Below, in pieces: positions 44,954-56,933 of a DNA stretch of 64,000 nucleotides (the stretch's first letter is position 1; the number at the start of each line of letters is the position of its first letter). Origin of the DNA: Variovorax guangxiensis. Its GTDB lineage: Bacteria; Pseudomonadota; Gammaproteobacteria; Burkholderiales; Burkholderiaceae_C. The stretch is from the NCBI RefSeq assembly GCF_003952165.1, contig NZ_RXFT01000005.1:248001-312000 (forward strand). The letters run 5' to 3'. The position numbers and the translations under genes were made by a program. A model generated the notes under the pieces. The model had not been told where the DNA came from. It did no database searches and saw nothing but the letters and a program-made list of their open reading frames with translations.

Positions 44954-45909
44954 GGGCGCGCTCCCGGTTTCTTCTCGTTCTTGCCGGCGCCGGGCTTGCC
45001 CTCGGGGCGCTTGCGCTGGGTGACGGCGGGTGCCGGGGGCGGCGGCGCCGCGGGCGTGCCGGTGGGTTCGAGCACCAGCACGTAGCGCGCGGCCGTCACG
45101 TGGGCCAGCGGCAGGCAGTAGATGCGGGCGAAGGCGGAGTCGGCACGCCGCTCGATGCGCTCGATCTTCGCCACCGGCAGGCCGGCGGGGTAGATGCCGT
45201 CGACGCCGCTGGTGGAAAGCAGGTCGCCCTCCTGCAGGTCGGCGTTGGCGGCCATGAAGCGCAGTTCCAGCCCGCCGCCGTGCGCCGAAGCGTCGCCGAA
45301 GGCCACGCTGCGCACGCCGGTGCGGGTGTTCTGCACGGGAATGGAAAGGTCGCGGTCGATCACCAGCGTGACCTCGCTCGTGAAGGGCAGCACCTGCGTG
45401 ACCTGCCCGAGCACGCCGCGCGCGTCGATCACCGGCGAGCCGGGCTGCACGCCCTGGGCCATGCCCTGGTCAATGACGATCTTGCGCGTGTAGGGGTCTG
45501 CAGCGTCGTAGAGCACCTCGGCGGCGCGGCCCGGCGTGGTGGTGGTCTGGCGCAGTTCGAGCAGTTCGCGCAGGCGGGCGTTGTCCTGCGCCAGCGTGTC
45601 GGCCTGGGCCGCGCGCTCGGCCTGCGCCATCAGCGCCTTGCGGGCGTCTTCCTCGTTGCGCTGCGCGGTCTGCAGGTCTTCGAAATAGCGTCCGCCGCCC
45701 AGCACCGCCTGCACCGGCTTCAGCGCCACCCACTGCACCGGATAGAGCACGGCCCCGACAGCGGCCCGGATCGGCTGCACGATGTGGAAGCGCGCGTCGG
45801 CCACCATGAGGAACAGGGAGAGCGCGCCGAAGAAGATCAGCTTGCTGAGTGCCGACTGGCCCTGGTTGAACAGGGGTGGCGCTGTGCGATCGAGCGTGCC
45901 CAGGGGCAT
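44950..45909 (-). CDS. mreC: Rod shape-determining protein MreC
   Basis: A 319-residue protein: N-terminal membrane helix (LSKLIFFGALSLFLMVADAR), a coiled coil (about 75-115) and the MreC beta-barrel domain (GVLGQVTQVLPFTSEVTLVID). The last 50 residues are a proline/lysine-rich tail (PPPPAPAVTQRKRP), an extension beyond the core domain. It links MreB inside to PBP2 outside. It is separated from mreB by a terminator. Confidence 0.94.
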   Translation of the reverse strand: MPLGTLDRTAPPLFNQGQSALSKLIFFGALSLFLMVADARFHIVQPIRAAVGAVLYPVQWVALKPVQAVLGGGRYFEDLQTAQRNEEDARKALMAQAERAAQADTLAQDNARLRELLELRQTTTTPGRAAEVLYDAADPYTRKIVIDQGMAQGVQPGSPVIDARGVLGQVTQVLPFTSEVTLVIDRDLSIPVQNTRTGVRSVAFGDASAHGGGLELRFMAANADLQEGDLLSTSGVDGIYPAGLPVAKIERIERRADSAFARIYCLPLAHVTAARYVLVLEPTGTPAAPPPPAPAVTQRKRPEGKPGAGKNEKKPGARP

Positions 45910-45941
45910 GAATTCAGACTCGGCGGTGGTGCGGAATCAAA

Positions 45942-45978
45942 TAACAAAAAGCCGGCCTGCGCAAGCAGAGGCCGGCCG
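45942..45978 (-). terminator. Rho-independent terminator between mreB and mreC
   Basis: On the minus strand GCCGGCCT, a 10-base loop and AGGCCGGC precede TTTTTGTTATTT. It lies 20 bp after mreB and before mreC, so mreB can be expressed above mreCD-mrdA. Confidence 0.9.
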
Positions 45979-45995
45979 ATGATGGCTTTCGCCCC

Positions 45996-47252
<1,257 letters not shown>

Positions 47253-47254
47253 CT

Positions 47255-47554
47255 ATGTCTCTCTCCGCTTCCGATATTGCGCGCATCGCCTCGCTGGCGA
47301 GGCTGCAGCTGGCTCCCGATGAAAGCGAGCGCATGCTCAGCCAGATCAACGGCTTTTTCGACTTAGTCGAACGTATGCGTTCCGTCGACACCACCGGCGT
47401 CGAACCGCTGGCCCATCCGGTGGCCGCCCTCGAAGACATCACGCTGCGCCTGCGCGACGACGTGGTGAGCGAACCCAATAACCGCGAAGCCAACCAGAAG
47501 AGCGCCCCGGCCGTCGAAGCCGGCCTTTTCCTCGTGCCCAAGGTAATCGAATGA
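47255..47554 (+). CDS. gatC: Asp/Glu-tRNA amidotransferase subunit GatC
   Basis: A 99-residue subunit that holds GatA to Gat[22 protein letters not shown] is the usual start and [21 protein letters not shown] the central motif. It opens gatCAB. A -10-like GATAAT lies at 47170-47175. Stop overlaps gatA. Confidence 0.94.
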   Translation: MSLSASDIARIASLARLQLAPDESERMLSQINGFFDLVERMRSVDTTGVEPLAHPVAALEDITLRLRDDVVSEPNNREANQKSAPAVEAGLFLVPKVIE

Positions 47555-49068
47555 TGAGCAGCAGCGGTGAATTGCACCAATTGAGCGTTGTCGAGCTGGC
47601 GAAGGCGCTGGCCGAACGCAAGGTTTCGGCCGTCGAGGCCTCGCAGGCCTTCCTGGGCCGCATGAAGGCGCACCAGTCGCTGGGCACTTTCGTCGACGTG
47701 AACGAGGAAGTCACGCTGGCCCAGGCGCGCGCCGCCGACGCGCTCATCGCCAAGGGCGACGCCCCGGCGCTGGCCGGCGTGCCCATTGCGCACAAGGACA
47801 TCTTCGTCACCACCGACTTCGCCACCACCGCCGGCTCGAAGATGCTCGCGGGCTACCGCTCGCCCTTCGACGCCACCGTGGTGCGCCGCCTGGCCGAGGC
47901 CGGCGCGGTCACGCTGGGCAAGCTGAGCTGCGACGAGTTCGCCATGGGCTCGGCCAACGAGAACGTCGCCGTGCCCGCCGTGGGCCACGACAAGGCCGTG
48001 CCGGTGCGCAACCCCTGGAACACCGAGCGCATTCCGGGCGGCTCCTCCGGCGCCAGCGCGGCTGCGGTGGCTGCACGGCTGGCCCCCGCGGCCACCGGCA
48101 CCGACACCGGCGGCTCGATCCGCCAGCCCGCCTCCTTCTGCGGCATCACCGGCATCAAGCCCACCTACGGCCGCGCCTCGCGCTACGGCATGGTGGCCTT
48201 CGCATCGAGCCTCGACCAGGCCGGCCCGATGGCCCGCTCGGCCGAAGACTGCGCGCTGCTGCTGTCGGCCTTCTGCGGCCCCGACCTCGACCGCGACTCC
48301 ACCTCGCTCGACAAACCCGCCGAGAACTTCAGCCGCTCGCTGAACGACTCGCTCGAAGGCCTGCGCATCGGCGTGCCGAAGGAGTTCTTCGGCGAAGGCG
48401 TGGCGCCCGGCGTGCGCGCGGCCATCGACGCGGCGCTCGCGCAGTACGAGAAGCTCGGCGCAAAGCGCGTCGAGGTCACGCTGCCGCGCACCGAGCTGTC
48501 GATTCCCGTGTACTACATCCTCGCCGCGGCCGAGGCCTCGAGCAACCTGAGCCGCTTCGACGGCGTGAAGTTCGGCCACCGCGCCAAGGACTTCATCGAC
48601 CCCGCGAGCAGGAAGAGCGCGCTCACGCAGATGTACGAACGCACCCGCGCCGAAGGCTTCGGCGACGAAGTGAAGCGCCGCATCATGATCGGCACCTACG
48701 TGCTGTCGCACGGCTACTACGACGCCTACTACCTGCAGGCGCAAAAAGTACGCCGCATGATCGCCGACGACTTCCAGCAGGCCTTCAGGCAGTGCGACAT
48801 GATCGCCGGCCCCGCCGCGCCCACCACCGCCTGGAAGATCGGCGAGCACGGCGACGACCCCGTGGCCGACTACCTCGCCGACATCTTCACGCTGCCCGCA
48901 TCGCTGGCCGGCCTGCCCGGCATGAGCGTGCCCGCGGGCTTCGACGGCGGCATGCCCGTGGGCCTGCAGCTGATCGGCAACTACTTCGGCGAAGCGAAGC
49001 TGCTGAACGCGGCGCACCGCTTCCAGCAGGCCACCGACTGGCACGCCCGCACGCCGGAGGGCTTCTGA
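47551..49068 (+). CDS. gatA: Asp/Glu-tRNA amidotransferase subunit GatA
   Basis: A 505-residue amidase releasing ammonia from glutamine for tRNA-bound Asp/Glu. The amidase triad is seen in AHKDIF (Lys), the [13 protein letters not shown] signature (cis-Ser) and [14 protein letters not shown] (nucleophile Ser). Its ATG overlaps the gatC stop; an ATG three bases later is an alternative. Confidence 0.96.
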   Translation: MMSSSGELHQLSVVELAKALAERKVSAVEASQAFLGRMKAHQSLGTFVDVNEEVTLAQARAADALIAKGDAPALAGVPIAHKDIFVTTDFATTAGSKMLAGYRSPFDATVVRRLAEAGAVTLGKLSCDEFAMGSANENVAVPAVGHDKAVPVRNPWNTERIPGGSSGASAAAVAARLAPAATGTDTGGSIRQPASFCGITGIKPTYGRASRYGMVAFASSLDQAGPMARSAEDCALLLSAFCGPDLDRDSTSLDKPAENFSRSLNDSLEGLRIGVPKEFFGEGVAPGVRAAIDAALAQYEKLGAKRVEVTLPRTELSIPVYYILAAAEASSNLSRFDGVKFGHRAKDFIDPASRKSALTQMYERTRAEGFGDEVKRRIMIGTYVLSHGYYDAYYLQAQKVRRMIADDFQQAFRQCDMIAGPAAPTTAWKIGEHGDDPVADYLADIFTLPASLAGLPGMSVPAGFDGGMPVGLQLIGNYFGEAKLLNAAHRFQQATDWHARTPEGF

Positions 49069-49069
49069 A

Positions 49070-50560
<1,491 letters not shown>

Positions 50561-50567
50561 GTCTTTT

Positions 50568-50660
50568 CGGGGAACACCGCGGATCCGGCTTTGTCGGGCC
50601 GCAGGTGTTGCCCCCCGCAGGGGGTTGGCGAAGCGACACGAAGTGCGCGCAGCCTGGGGG
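50568..50660 (+). repeat. Intergenic repeat family A, copy 4
   Basis: GGGGAACACCGCGGATCCGG, a CCCCCCGCAGGGGG hairpin, GCGACACGAAGTGCGCG and CCTGGGGG, between convergent gatB and the DUF4124 gene. Confidence 0.8.
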
Positions 50661-51365
50661 TTACCTGGGATTTCCGCCGTTCTGCGGGGTCCAGAGCGCC
50701 TTCAGGCGCGTGCGCTCCTCGTCGAAGCGCGCATTCACCCGCTTCTTCTCGTCTTCCTGCTCCGCGATGAAGCGGTTCTGCACCGCCACGCTCTTCGTGT
50801 TCTCGTCGATCCTGCGGCGCAGCGCGGCCGGGGCCTTGGTGGGGTCCTGCTTGTAGAACTCCATCTCCTCGTCGATCTTCTTGCGGTCTTCACTGAGCTC
50901 GGAGATGCGTTTCTTCGCCGCCTCCGACACGGCATCGATCTGCGACAACGCCTCGGCGCGTTCACGGTCGTGCGTGGCGCTGTTGGGGTAGCGCACCAGC
51001 AGCGCACGCTCGCGGCGCCGCTCGTCGGTCTGGCGCGCCGCCACGATGGCGGCCTCGCGGGCGCGGTCTTCGCGCTCCTGCAGTTCGCGCGCGGTGTAGG
51101 TGGGTTCCAGCTTGCGGCGGGTCGAGCCGCTCGGATTGAGCTCGCGCTGCTCGCGGTCGCTGCACTCGGCGATGGGCCGGTCGGCCGTCAGGGTGCGGCC
51201 ACGGGCGTCGGTGCAGGTGTAGATGCCGGGAGAGGCGCCTTCCACTTTCTGCGGTTGCGCCTGCAGCGCGCCGCAAAACGAGGAAGCCATTAGAAGAAAT
51301 GATGCCGCCGCCAGCAGGCGGGCCGGTGAACCGTGAGCGTCGCGTGCGGGATGAGGATGGTGCAT
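50661..51365 (-). CDS. DUF4124 domain secreted protein with coiled coil
   Basis: A 234-residue exported protein: a signal peptide (LLAAASFLLMASSFCGALQAQ), then a DUF4124 domain at about 45-75 (GIYTCTDARGRTLTADRPIAECSD), then a long charged coiled coil (about 90-220). Function is unknown; DUF4124 proteins are common in beta- and gammaproteobacteria. It lies 17 bp downstream of pyrE on the same strand. Confidence 0.82.
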   Translation of the reverse strand: MHHPHPARDAHGSPARLLAAASFLLMASSFCGALQAQPQKVEGASPGIYTCTDARGRTLTADRPIAECSDREQRELNPSGSTRRKLEPTYTARELQEREDRAREAAIVAARQTDERRRERALLVRYPNSATHDRERAEALSQIDAVSEAAKKRISELSEDRKKIDEEMEFYKQDPTKAPAALRRRIDENTKSVAVQNRFIAEQEDEKKRVNARFDEERTRLKALWTPQNGGNPR

Positions 51366-51382
51366 TCGGCGGCCCTGCGTCT

Positions 51383-52072
51383 TCAGCTGGCGCCGTAGCG
51401 CGCGCGGTAGGCCAGCACGCGCTCGCGGTGAGCACCCAGGTCGGCCGCGGCGTCGCCGGAGAGATAACTCAGCAGGTCGTCCAGCGTGGCGATGGCGATC
51501 ACCGACAGGCCGAGCTGGTTGCGCACGTACTGCACGGCGCTGTGGTCCACGTCGACGCCGTTCTCGGTGGCCTTCTCCTGCCGGTCGAGCGCGATGGCCA
51601 CGGCATGCGGCATGGCGCCCGCAGCCTCGATGGCGGCGATGGATTCGCGCACTGCGGTGCCGGCGGACATCACGTCGTCGACGATCAGCACGCGTCCTTT
51701 GAGCGGCGCGCCCACGAGGTTGCCGCCTTCGCCATGCGCCTTGGCTTCCTTGCGGTTGTAGGCAAAGGGATAGTTGCGGCCCCGGCGGGCCAGCTCGGCC
51801 GCCACCGTGGCGCCCAGCGGAATGCCCTTGTAGGCGGGGCCGAAGATCATGTCGAACTCGAGGCCGCTCTCGATCAGGCGGTCTGCATAGAATCCGGCGA
51901 GCCGGGCGATCTTGCCGCCGTCGTCGAAGAGTCCCGAGTTGAAGAAGTAGGGGCTCATCCGACCGGCCTTGGTCTTGAACTCCCCGAAACGCAGTACGCC
52001 GGCATCCAGGGCGAACTGGACGAAATCCTGGGCGATCGCGCTGCTTTTGCTTTTCTCACCATCTACAGCCAT
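51383..52072 (-). CDS. pyrE: Orotate phosphoribosyltransferase
   Basis: A 229-residue enzyme joining orotate to PRPP in UMP synthesis. The PRPP motif VLIVDDVMSAGTA, FGPAYKGIPL and NRKEAKAHGEGG are standard. MAVDGEKS at 52072 is the start; only 12 bp separate it from the divergent xth gene. Confidence 0.96.
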   Translation of the reverse strand: MAVDGEKSKSSAIAQDFVQFALDAGVLRFGEFKTKAGRMSPYFFNSGLFDDGGKIARLAGFYADRLIESGLEFDMIFGPAYKGIPLGATVAAELARRGRNYPFAYNRKEAKAHGEGGNLVGAPLKGRVLIVDDVMSAGTAVRESIAAIEAAGAMPHAVAIALDRQEKATENGVDVDHSAVQYVRNQLGLSVIAIATLDDLLSYLSGDAAADLGAHRERVLAYRARYGAS

Positions 52073-52084
52073 CGGAAATTCCTT

Positions 52085-52888
52085 GTGTTCAAACTGACCA
52101 GTCTCAATCTCAATGGCCTGCGTTCGGCCGCAACCAAAGGCGTGGCCGACTGGGTGGCCGAACTTGCGCCGGATTGTATTTGCATGCAGGAGATCCGCGT
52201 CCAGGCCAGCGACATCGAGGGCCGGTTCGAGGAAATGGCCGGCCTCAAGGGCCATTTCCACTTCGCCGAGAAGAAGGGCTACGCCGGCACCGCGGTCTAC
52301 ACCAAGCACGCTCCGAGCCAGGTCGTGGTGGGCTGGGGCGACGCCGAATTCGACGCCGAGGGCCGCTACCTCGAACTGCGCTTCGACACGCCCAAACGCA
52401 AGTTCTCCGTGATCAGCTGCTACTTCCCGAGCGGCAGCTCGGGCGAGGAACGGCAGGAGGCCAAGTTCCGTTTCCTCAAGGGCTTCTTCCCGCACCTGGT
52501 GGCCCTGAAGAAGGAGCGCGAGTTCGTGCTGTGCGGCGACATCAACATCGCCCATAAGGAGATCGACCTGAAGAACTGGCGCGGCAACCAGAAGAACAGC
52601 GGCTTCCTGCCCGAGGAGCGCGCCTGGATGACGAAGCTGCTCGATGCCGGCGCCGAGGGCGCGGGCCTGGTGGACGTCTACCGCATGCTCAAGCCCGACA
52701 CCACGGCCGAGGCCTACACATGGTGGAGCAACCGCGGGCAGGCCTATGCGAACAACGTGGGATGGCGGCTGGACTACCACCTGGCCACGCCGAAGATCGC
52801 GGCGCTGGCGCGCACCGAGCAAATCTACAAAACCGTGAAGTTTTCGGACCATGCGCCGATCACGGTGGACTACGACTTCAAGCTGTAG
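52085..52888 (+). CDS. xth: Exodeoxyribonuclease III (AP endonuclease)
   Basis: A 267-residue Mg-dependent AP endonuclease/3'-5' exonuclease for base-excision repair. LTSLNLNGLRSA, CICMQEIRVQ (catalytic Glu), LCGDINIAHKEID and SDHAPITVDYDF are the family motifs. No ATG is available; a GTG at 52085 gives VFKLTSLNLNG, the expected start. Promoters of xth and pyrE must overlap the opposite gene. Confidence 0.94.
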   Translation: MFKLTSLNLNGLRSAATKGVADWVAELAPDCICMQEIRVQASDIEGRFEEMAGLKGHFHFAEKKGYAGTAVYTKHAPSQVVVGWGDAEFDAEGRYLELRFDTPKRKFSVISCYFPSGSSGEERQEAKFRFLKGFFPHLVALKKEREFVLCGDINIAHKEIDLKNWRGNQKNSGFLPEERAWMTKLLDAGAEGAGLVDVYRMLKPDTTAEAYTWWSNRGQAYANNVGWRLDYHLATPKIAALARTEQIYKTVKFSDHAPITVDYDFKL

Positions 52889-52905
52889 GTCATCATCCGG
52901 GTCCG

Positions 52906-54141
52906 ATGCCGCTGCCAGCACCCGCACCCAATCCTTCGCCAGCCAACGCCTATCTGCCACGCGACGTGGTCAACGCGCCCGAGGTCAAGGCAGCGATCAC
53001 CCGGCGCAGCACCGAACGGGGCGACGAGCCCGACATGCAGGCGTGGCTGCGCAACCATTTCTTCCGCTGGGCGATCGGCAGCTTCGAGCATGTCGTGCCG
53101 CTGCGATCGATTGCCGACTATCAGGCCGTGACCGGCACCGGCGATCCGGTGCCGGAGTGGCTGGCCAGGCTCCTGCGGCCGTCCGCTGCCGGGGCCGGCA
53201 AGGACTGCTGGTATCTCGACCCCGAGCATCTCCTGCTGATCGAACGCGAGCGCGTGCTGGCCGAGTTCCTGCGTTCGCGGCGTGGCACGCGGCTCGAACA
53301 GAAGCTGCAACGCATCAACTGCTTCATGGCGCTGACGATGTGGGAGCAGGAGCACCAGCGCATGCAGTCGCGCCGCAGCAAGGGCTGGGTCCCCAGCAGC
53401 GGCCTGGCCCTGCGCGAAGTACTGCGCACGCCCAACGGCGTGATCTTCGAATTCGACGGCCGGCACGCCGCGCTGCGCGAGGAAATGGCGTACGAGTCCT
53501 ACCACATGCAGCACTGCCTGGGCCAGTTCGCGAGCCTCAAGAAGCTCAGCGGCGGCTACGGAGAGCAGTACGCGCAGGCGGCGCAGGACGGCCGGCTGCG
53601 CCTGTTCACGCTGCGCAGCGCGGGCAACATGCCGCACGTGACCATCAGCCTCGCCGTGCATCCGGACGGCCTGCGCGTGGACCAGGTCAAGGGCAAGCAG
53701 AACCGCCACCCGATCCGCAAGTACGCGGACGACGTGCTGCAGTTCCTGCGCACCGTCGCGCCACGGGGCGAACGGCATCCCGACTGCGAAGGCATGGGCC
53801 TGGTGTTCGAGCCCCAGGCGACCGCGCAAGACCCATCCGCCGGCCGATGGAAGTTCGTTACCGAGGTGGGCGACGCCAACTATCTGCTCAGCGTGATGAG
53901 CGCCAACTTCCACCTGGCCGAGCACTTCGAGCAACCGCCGGCCGTGCTGCAATGGCTGTTGCTGCGCATTGCGCCAGGCGAACTGGCGCGGCTTCGGCAG
54001 ATCGACCCGGGCGTGGCTGCAGCCGCGCGCCTCACGCTGCCGCAAGACGCGCTGCCGGCCGCACTGCGGGAGATGCCCGCGGGGGCCTGCGAGATCGAGG
54101 GCATTCCGCTCGATCTCGTCCGCAAAGGTGCCGCATGCTGA
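52906..54141 (+). CDS. PcfJ-like protein
   Basis: A 411-residue soluble protein. Residues about 190-285 carry the PcfJ-like pattern: YHMQHCLGQFASL, LRLFTLRSAGNMPHVTISL and VDQVKGKQNRHPIRKYADD (a conserved His-Cys and a Q-x-KGKxN motif). PcfJ-like domains occur in conjugative and other mobile contexts with unknown function. The ATG at 52906 has a poor SD. It overlaps the next gene (ATGCTGA), so the cassette is translated together. The rest of the protein is unrecognised. Enzymatic activity is possible, not shown. Confidence 0.72.
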   Translation: MPLPAPAPNPSPANAYLPRDVVNAPEVKAAITRRSTERGDEPDMQAWLRNHFFRWAIGSFEHVVPLRSIADYQAVTGTGDPVPEWLARLLRPSAAGAGKDCWYLDPEHLLLIERERVLAEFLRSRRGTRLEQKLQRINCFMALTMWEQEHQRMQSRRSKGWVPSSGLALREVLRTPNGVIFEFDGRHAALREEMAYESYHMQHCLGQFASLKKLSGGYGEQYAQAAQDGRLRLFTLRSAGNMPHVTISLAVHPDGLRVDQVKGKQNRHPIRKYADDVLQFLRTVAPRGERHPDCEGMGLVFEPQATAQDPSAGRWKFVTEVGDANYLLSVMSANFHLAEHFEQPPAVLQWLLLRIAPGELARLRQIDPGVAAAARLTLPQDALPAALREMPAGACEIEGIPLDLVRKGAAC

Positions 54142-54911
54142 CGGCGCTCGCGTGGCTCGCCGGCCTGGTGGTGCTCTTCATCGTGCTGCGCACGGCTGCC
54201 GTCTTGTGGGGCGTGGTGCGCGAAGGCGGCGGTCAGGACGGCAGCAACACGGCCTTGCCCGCCAGGGACGATCCCGCGCTGCGAGCCCTCCGCGCCAGGG
54301 CCGAAGCCGCGCCGCCCAATCGCCGCCGCTGGGCTCTTGCGCTCGGTGACATTCTGTCGATTCGCAACGGCCTTCCATGCAACGGCGACACGCTGGCGCT
54401 CGACCTTCCCGCGGACAGGCGCGAGCAGCTCGCGCGCCAGGTGCTGCGCGAAATGAACATCGCCGCCGACCTCCCCGCTTCGGCCATCGGCGCACGCATG
54501 CAGGAAGCGCTCGACGGCTGGGTCGGGGGCCTGGGGCGCTCGCACGACGGCTTCTACGAACAGCTCGCGGCACAAGGCCGCGTACGCGACGCGCTGGCGT
54601 TCGACTGCGCGCGCACGGCCTTCCTGGTGCGTTGCATCGCCCACCTCGGCTGGGTGCCGGAGGCACGCGCCTGGCTGGTGCTCTTTCTCAACGCGCAGCG
54701 CGCGCAGGACAGCTTCGAGAGCTGGGAAGACTTCGGCCTGGCCTACGCCCGGGCACGCGAGCACTGGCTGCGCATGAGCAACCAGGACGGCCCCGCCTCG
54801 ACACGCGCCATGATGGAGGTGCACGAACACCTTCGCAACGCCGAAGGCAGCTGGCTCGCACTGCCCTGGAAGCGCTATCGCATCTTCGACCCCCAGCCTC
54901 GGCCCGCCTGA
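54135..54911 (+). CDS. DUF1266 protein with N-terminal membrane helix
   Basis: A 258-residue protein with an N-terminal helix (LAWLAGLVVLFIVLRTAAVLW) and a DUF1266 domain at about residues 85-235, showing LAFDCARTAFLVRCIAHLGW and FESWEDFGLAYARAREHWL. DUF1266 has no known activity; some members resemble YbeU/YbeR-type proteins. It overlaps the PcfJ-like stop and is followed 39 bp later by the DUF4034 gene. Confidence 0.8.
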   Translation: MLTALAWLAGLVVLFIVLRTAAVLWGVVREGGGQDGSNTALPARDDPALRALRARAEAAPPNRRRWALALGDILSIRNGLPCNGDTLALDLPADRREQLARQVLREMNIAADLPASAIGARMQEALDGWVGGLGRSHDGFYEQLAAQGRVRDALAFDCARTAFLVRCIAHLGWVPEARAWLVLFLNAQRAQDSFESWEDFGLAYARAREHWLRMSNQDGPASTRAMMEVHEHLRNAEGSWLALPWKRYRIFDPQPRPA

Positions 54912-54950
54912 CGAGTGCTGGCGTCTCATTTCCTTTTTGCAACTCACGCC

Positions 54951-56930
54951 ATGACCACGATCGCTCCGATTCCTTCGCCGTGGAAAGTCTGCGACGCCAG
55001 TGCGCTGCTGCGCGCAGGCGACTACGACACGCTCGACCAGCTCTTCGATGAGGCGCTCGCCGCGAGCTTTCACGATCGCACCAGCGAGGAGCGGTACCAC
55101 GCCGCACTGCCCGCCGACCTGAAGGACTGCATCGATTCGGGCTCCGAAGGACTGGCGCTTCTGCGCGCCTGGCAGGCGGCCCGACCGGAGTCGGCGCACG
55201 CATGGCTGTGCGAGGCGCACTACTGGTTCCACTGGGCCTACGAGTACCGGGGCTCCGGCTGGTCGAACACGGTGACCGAGCTGGGATGGACCTGCGCCCA
55301 CGCCTGCTGCACGCACGCGGCGGTCTGCGCCATTCGGGCGCTGGAGCGAAGCCCCACGCTGTGGAGCGCGCCCGCCCTGCTGATGCAGAGCGTGGCCGCC
55401 TTCGAGGAGCCCGCATGGCTGTCGGAACTGGTGCGCAGCGGCCGCGGCCCGGCCGGCGAGCTGGCGCACGACCTTGCGCTCGAAGGCATGCCTGCCGACG
55501 CGCGCGACGAATTGCTGGGCATGCTCGCGCGCTCCGGCATCCGAGCCGACGAACGCATTGCCTGTCCTCGGACCGTACCCGAGTCCCTGCCGCCACCGAT
55601 GCAAGGCAAGAAGCTGCTGAGCGGCAGGCAGTACTGGATGCACGCCACGATCCATCTGCATCCGCGGCTGTTCTTCTTCCTGCGCCAATGCATCTGGTTC
55701 ATGCAGCCGCGCTGGGGCGGCAGCCACGACCGGGTGCGGGCCTTCATTGCTTCGCCCACTTGCGCGCACCTGGACGAGGTAGAGAAAGACCGGCTGCGCC
55801 ACGAAATCTGGCGCGACGACCATCTTGGGAACGAAGTGGACGAGGACGACGATCCCGAAGACGTTCGCCAGTGGATCGAAGCCGCCCGCAAGCGCGCCGA
55901 AGAGGCCCTGTACCCTTATCACCGCTGGGAGACCCTGTACTGGATTTCCAGCGCCCACTACGAACGCGGTGATCAGCCGCAGGCTTTCGCCTTCCTCAAG
56001 GAAGCGGAGGCACACTGGCCCATCGAAGACGACGACGCGATGGTCCGGGCTGTGTTCTTGTCGTTCCAGCTCGAGCCGCAGGATCCGACGTGGCTGGGCC
56101 AGGCCATCGTGCGCAGCGCCAATGCCGGGGAATGCACTGCCGCGATGATCCTCCACGGGTACTGCAGCCTGAAGGGCCTGCTGGGCTTTGTTCCGAACGC
56201 GGAGGCCGCAGAAGCCTGGCTCGAGGCCGCGCGCCGGCACGCCCCCGGCTCGCTCGCATGGAACAAGGTGTCCTACGCGTTCCGCAGGGGCAATCGCGAA
56301 GCGGATGCATTCGAACTGGCGACCATGGGCCTGGCCGCGGGCGGCGATTCCTGCGACTACCTGCTTGGCCTGTTCCACGAGGAAGGCGTGCACGTCGCGC
56401 CCGACCTGGGCAAGGCCATTCGCTATTACGGCCAGACGGCCGAAGGCGGCGGCAACATGGGTGCATACAAGCTGGGTTACGCCAGCTACAACCTCGGCCA
56501 GGCCACCCAGGAACCGGCCGAGCGTTCACGTCTCCTGCGGCAGGCCGTGGAAGCCGCTCGCCAGGCACACGAACTGGGGCACTCCGAGGGCCTCGAAAGC
56601 ATGCTGATGTTCATCGGCGCGCTGGAGGACGTTCCCGCGCGCCATGAATACCTCGAGCTGGTACGCGAACACGCACAGCAGGGCGATGCCACCGCCATGG
56701 CCACGATGTCGGTGCTGCTGGCTGACAGCGACGACAAGAAGCTCTACGACTACCGCGAAAGCGTGCGATGGATCATGGGCGCGCAGGCCGTCGCCCCCGA
56801 AAGCGAATACGTCCGGAACGTGACGAAGACCTGTCACCAGGACGGCTTCCTGTCGTCCACGCTCTACAAGCTCACGCGGCGCCAGATCAAGGCACACGAG
56901 ATTCCCGGCGCCGACAACGCGATGGTCTGA
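54951..56930 (+). CDS. DUF4034 / Sel1-repeat protein
   Basis: A 659-residue soluble protein. The N-terminal third matches DUF4034 (ALLRAGDYDTLDQLFDEALAAS, YEYRGSGWSNTVTELGW, RSPTLWSAPALLMQSVAAF). Sel1/TPR-like helical repeats follow at about 385-560 (LLGLFHEEGVHVAPDLGKAIRYY). Such repeat proteins usually bind partners. The ATG at 54951 has a weak SD; a GTG at 54915 is an alternative. It ends the three-gene cassette and is convergent with a LysR gene 3 bp away. Confidence 0.75.
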   Translation: MTTIAPIPSPWKVCDASALLRAGDYDTLDQLFDEALAASFHDRTSEERYHAALPADLKDCIDSGSEGLALLRAWQAARPESAHAWLCEAHYWFHWAYEYRGSGWSNTVTELGWTCAHACCTHAAVCAIRALERSPTLWSAPALLMQSVAAFEEPAWLSELVRSGRGPAGELAHDLALEGMPADARDELLGMLARSGIRADERIACPRTVPESLPPPMQGKKLLSGRQYWMHATIHLHPRLFFFLRQCIWFMQPRWGGSHDRVRAFIASPTCAHLDEVEKDRLRHEIWRDDHLGNEVDEDDDPEDVRQWIEAARKRAEEALYPYHRWETLYWISSAHYERGDQPQAFAFLKEAEAHWPIEDDDAMVRAVFLSFQLEPQDPTWLGQAIVRSANAGECTAAMILHGYCSLKGLLGFVPNAEAAEAWLEAARRHAPGSLAWNKVSYAFRRGNREADAFELATMGLAAGGDSCDYLLGLFHEEGVHVAPDLGKAIRYYGQTAEGGGNMGAYKLGYASYNLGQATQEPAERSRLLRQAVEAARQAHELGHSEGLESMLMFIGALEDVPARHEYLELVREHAQQGDATAMATMSVLLADSDDKKLYDYRESVRWIMGAQAVAPESEYVRNVTKTCHQDGFLSSTLYKLTRRQIKAHEIPGADNAMV

Positions 56931-56933
56931 GCT

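Noticed and set aside
53880..56393. 837-residue minus-strand frame over the DUF4034 gene
   Set aside because: The plus-strand frame has recognisable DUF4034 and Sel1 patterns; the minus frame does not.
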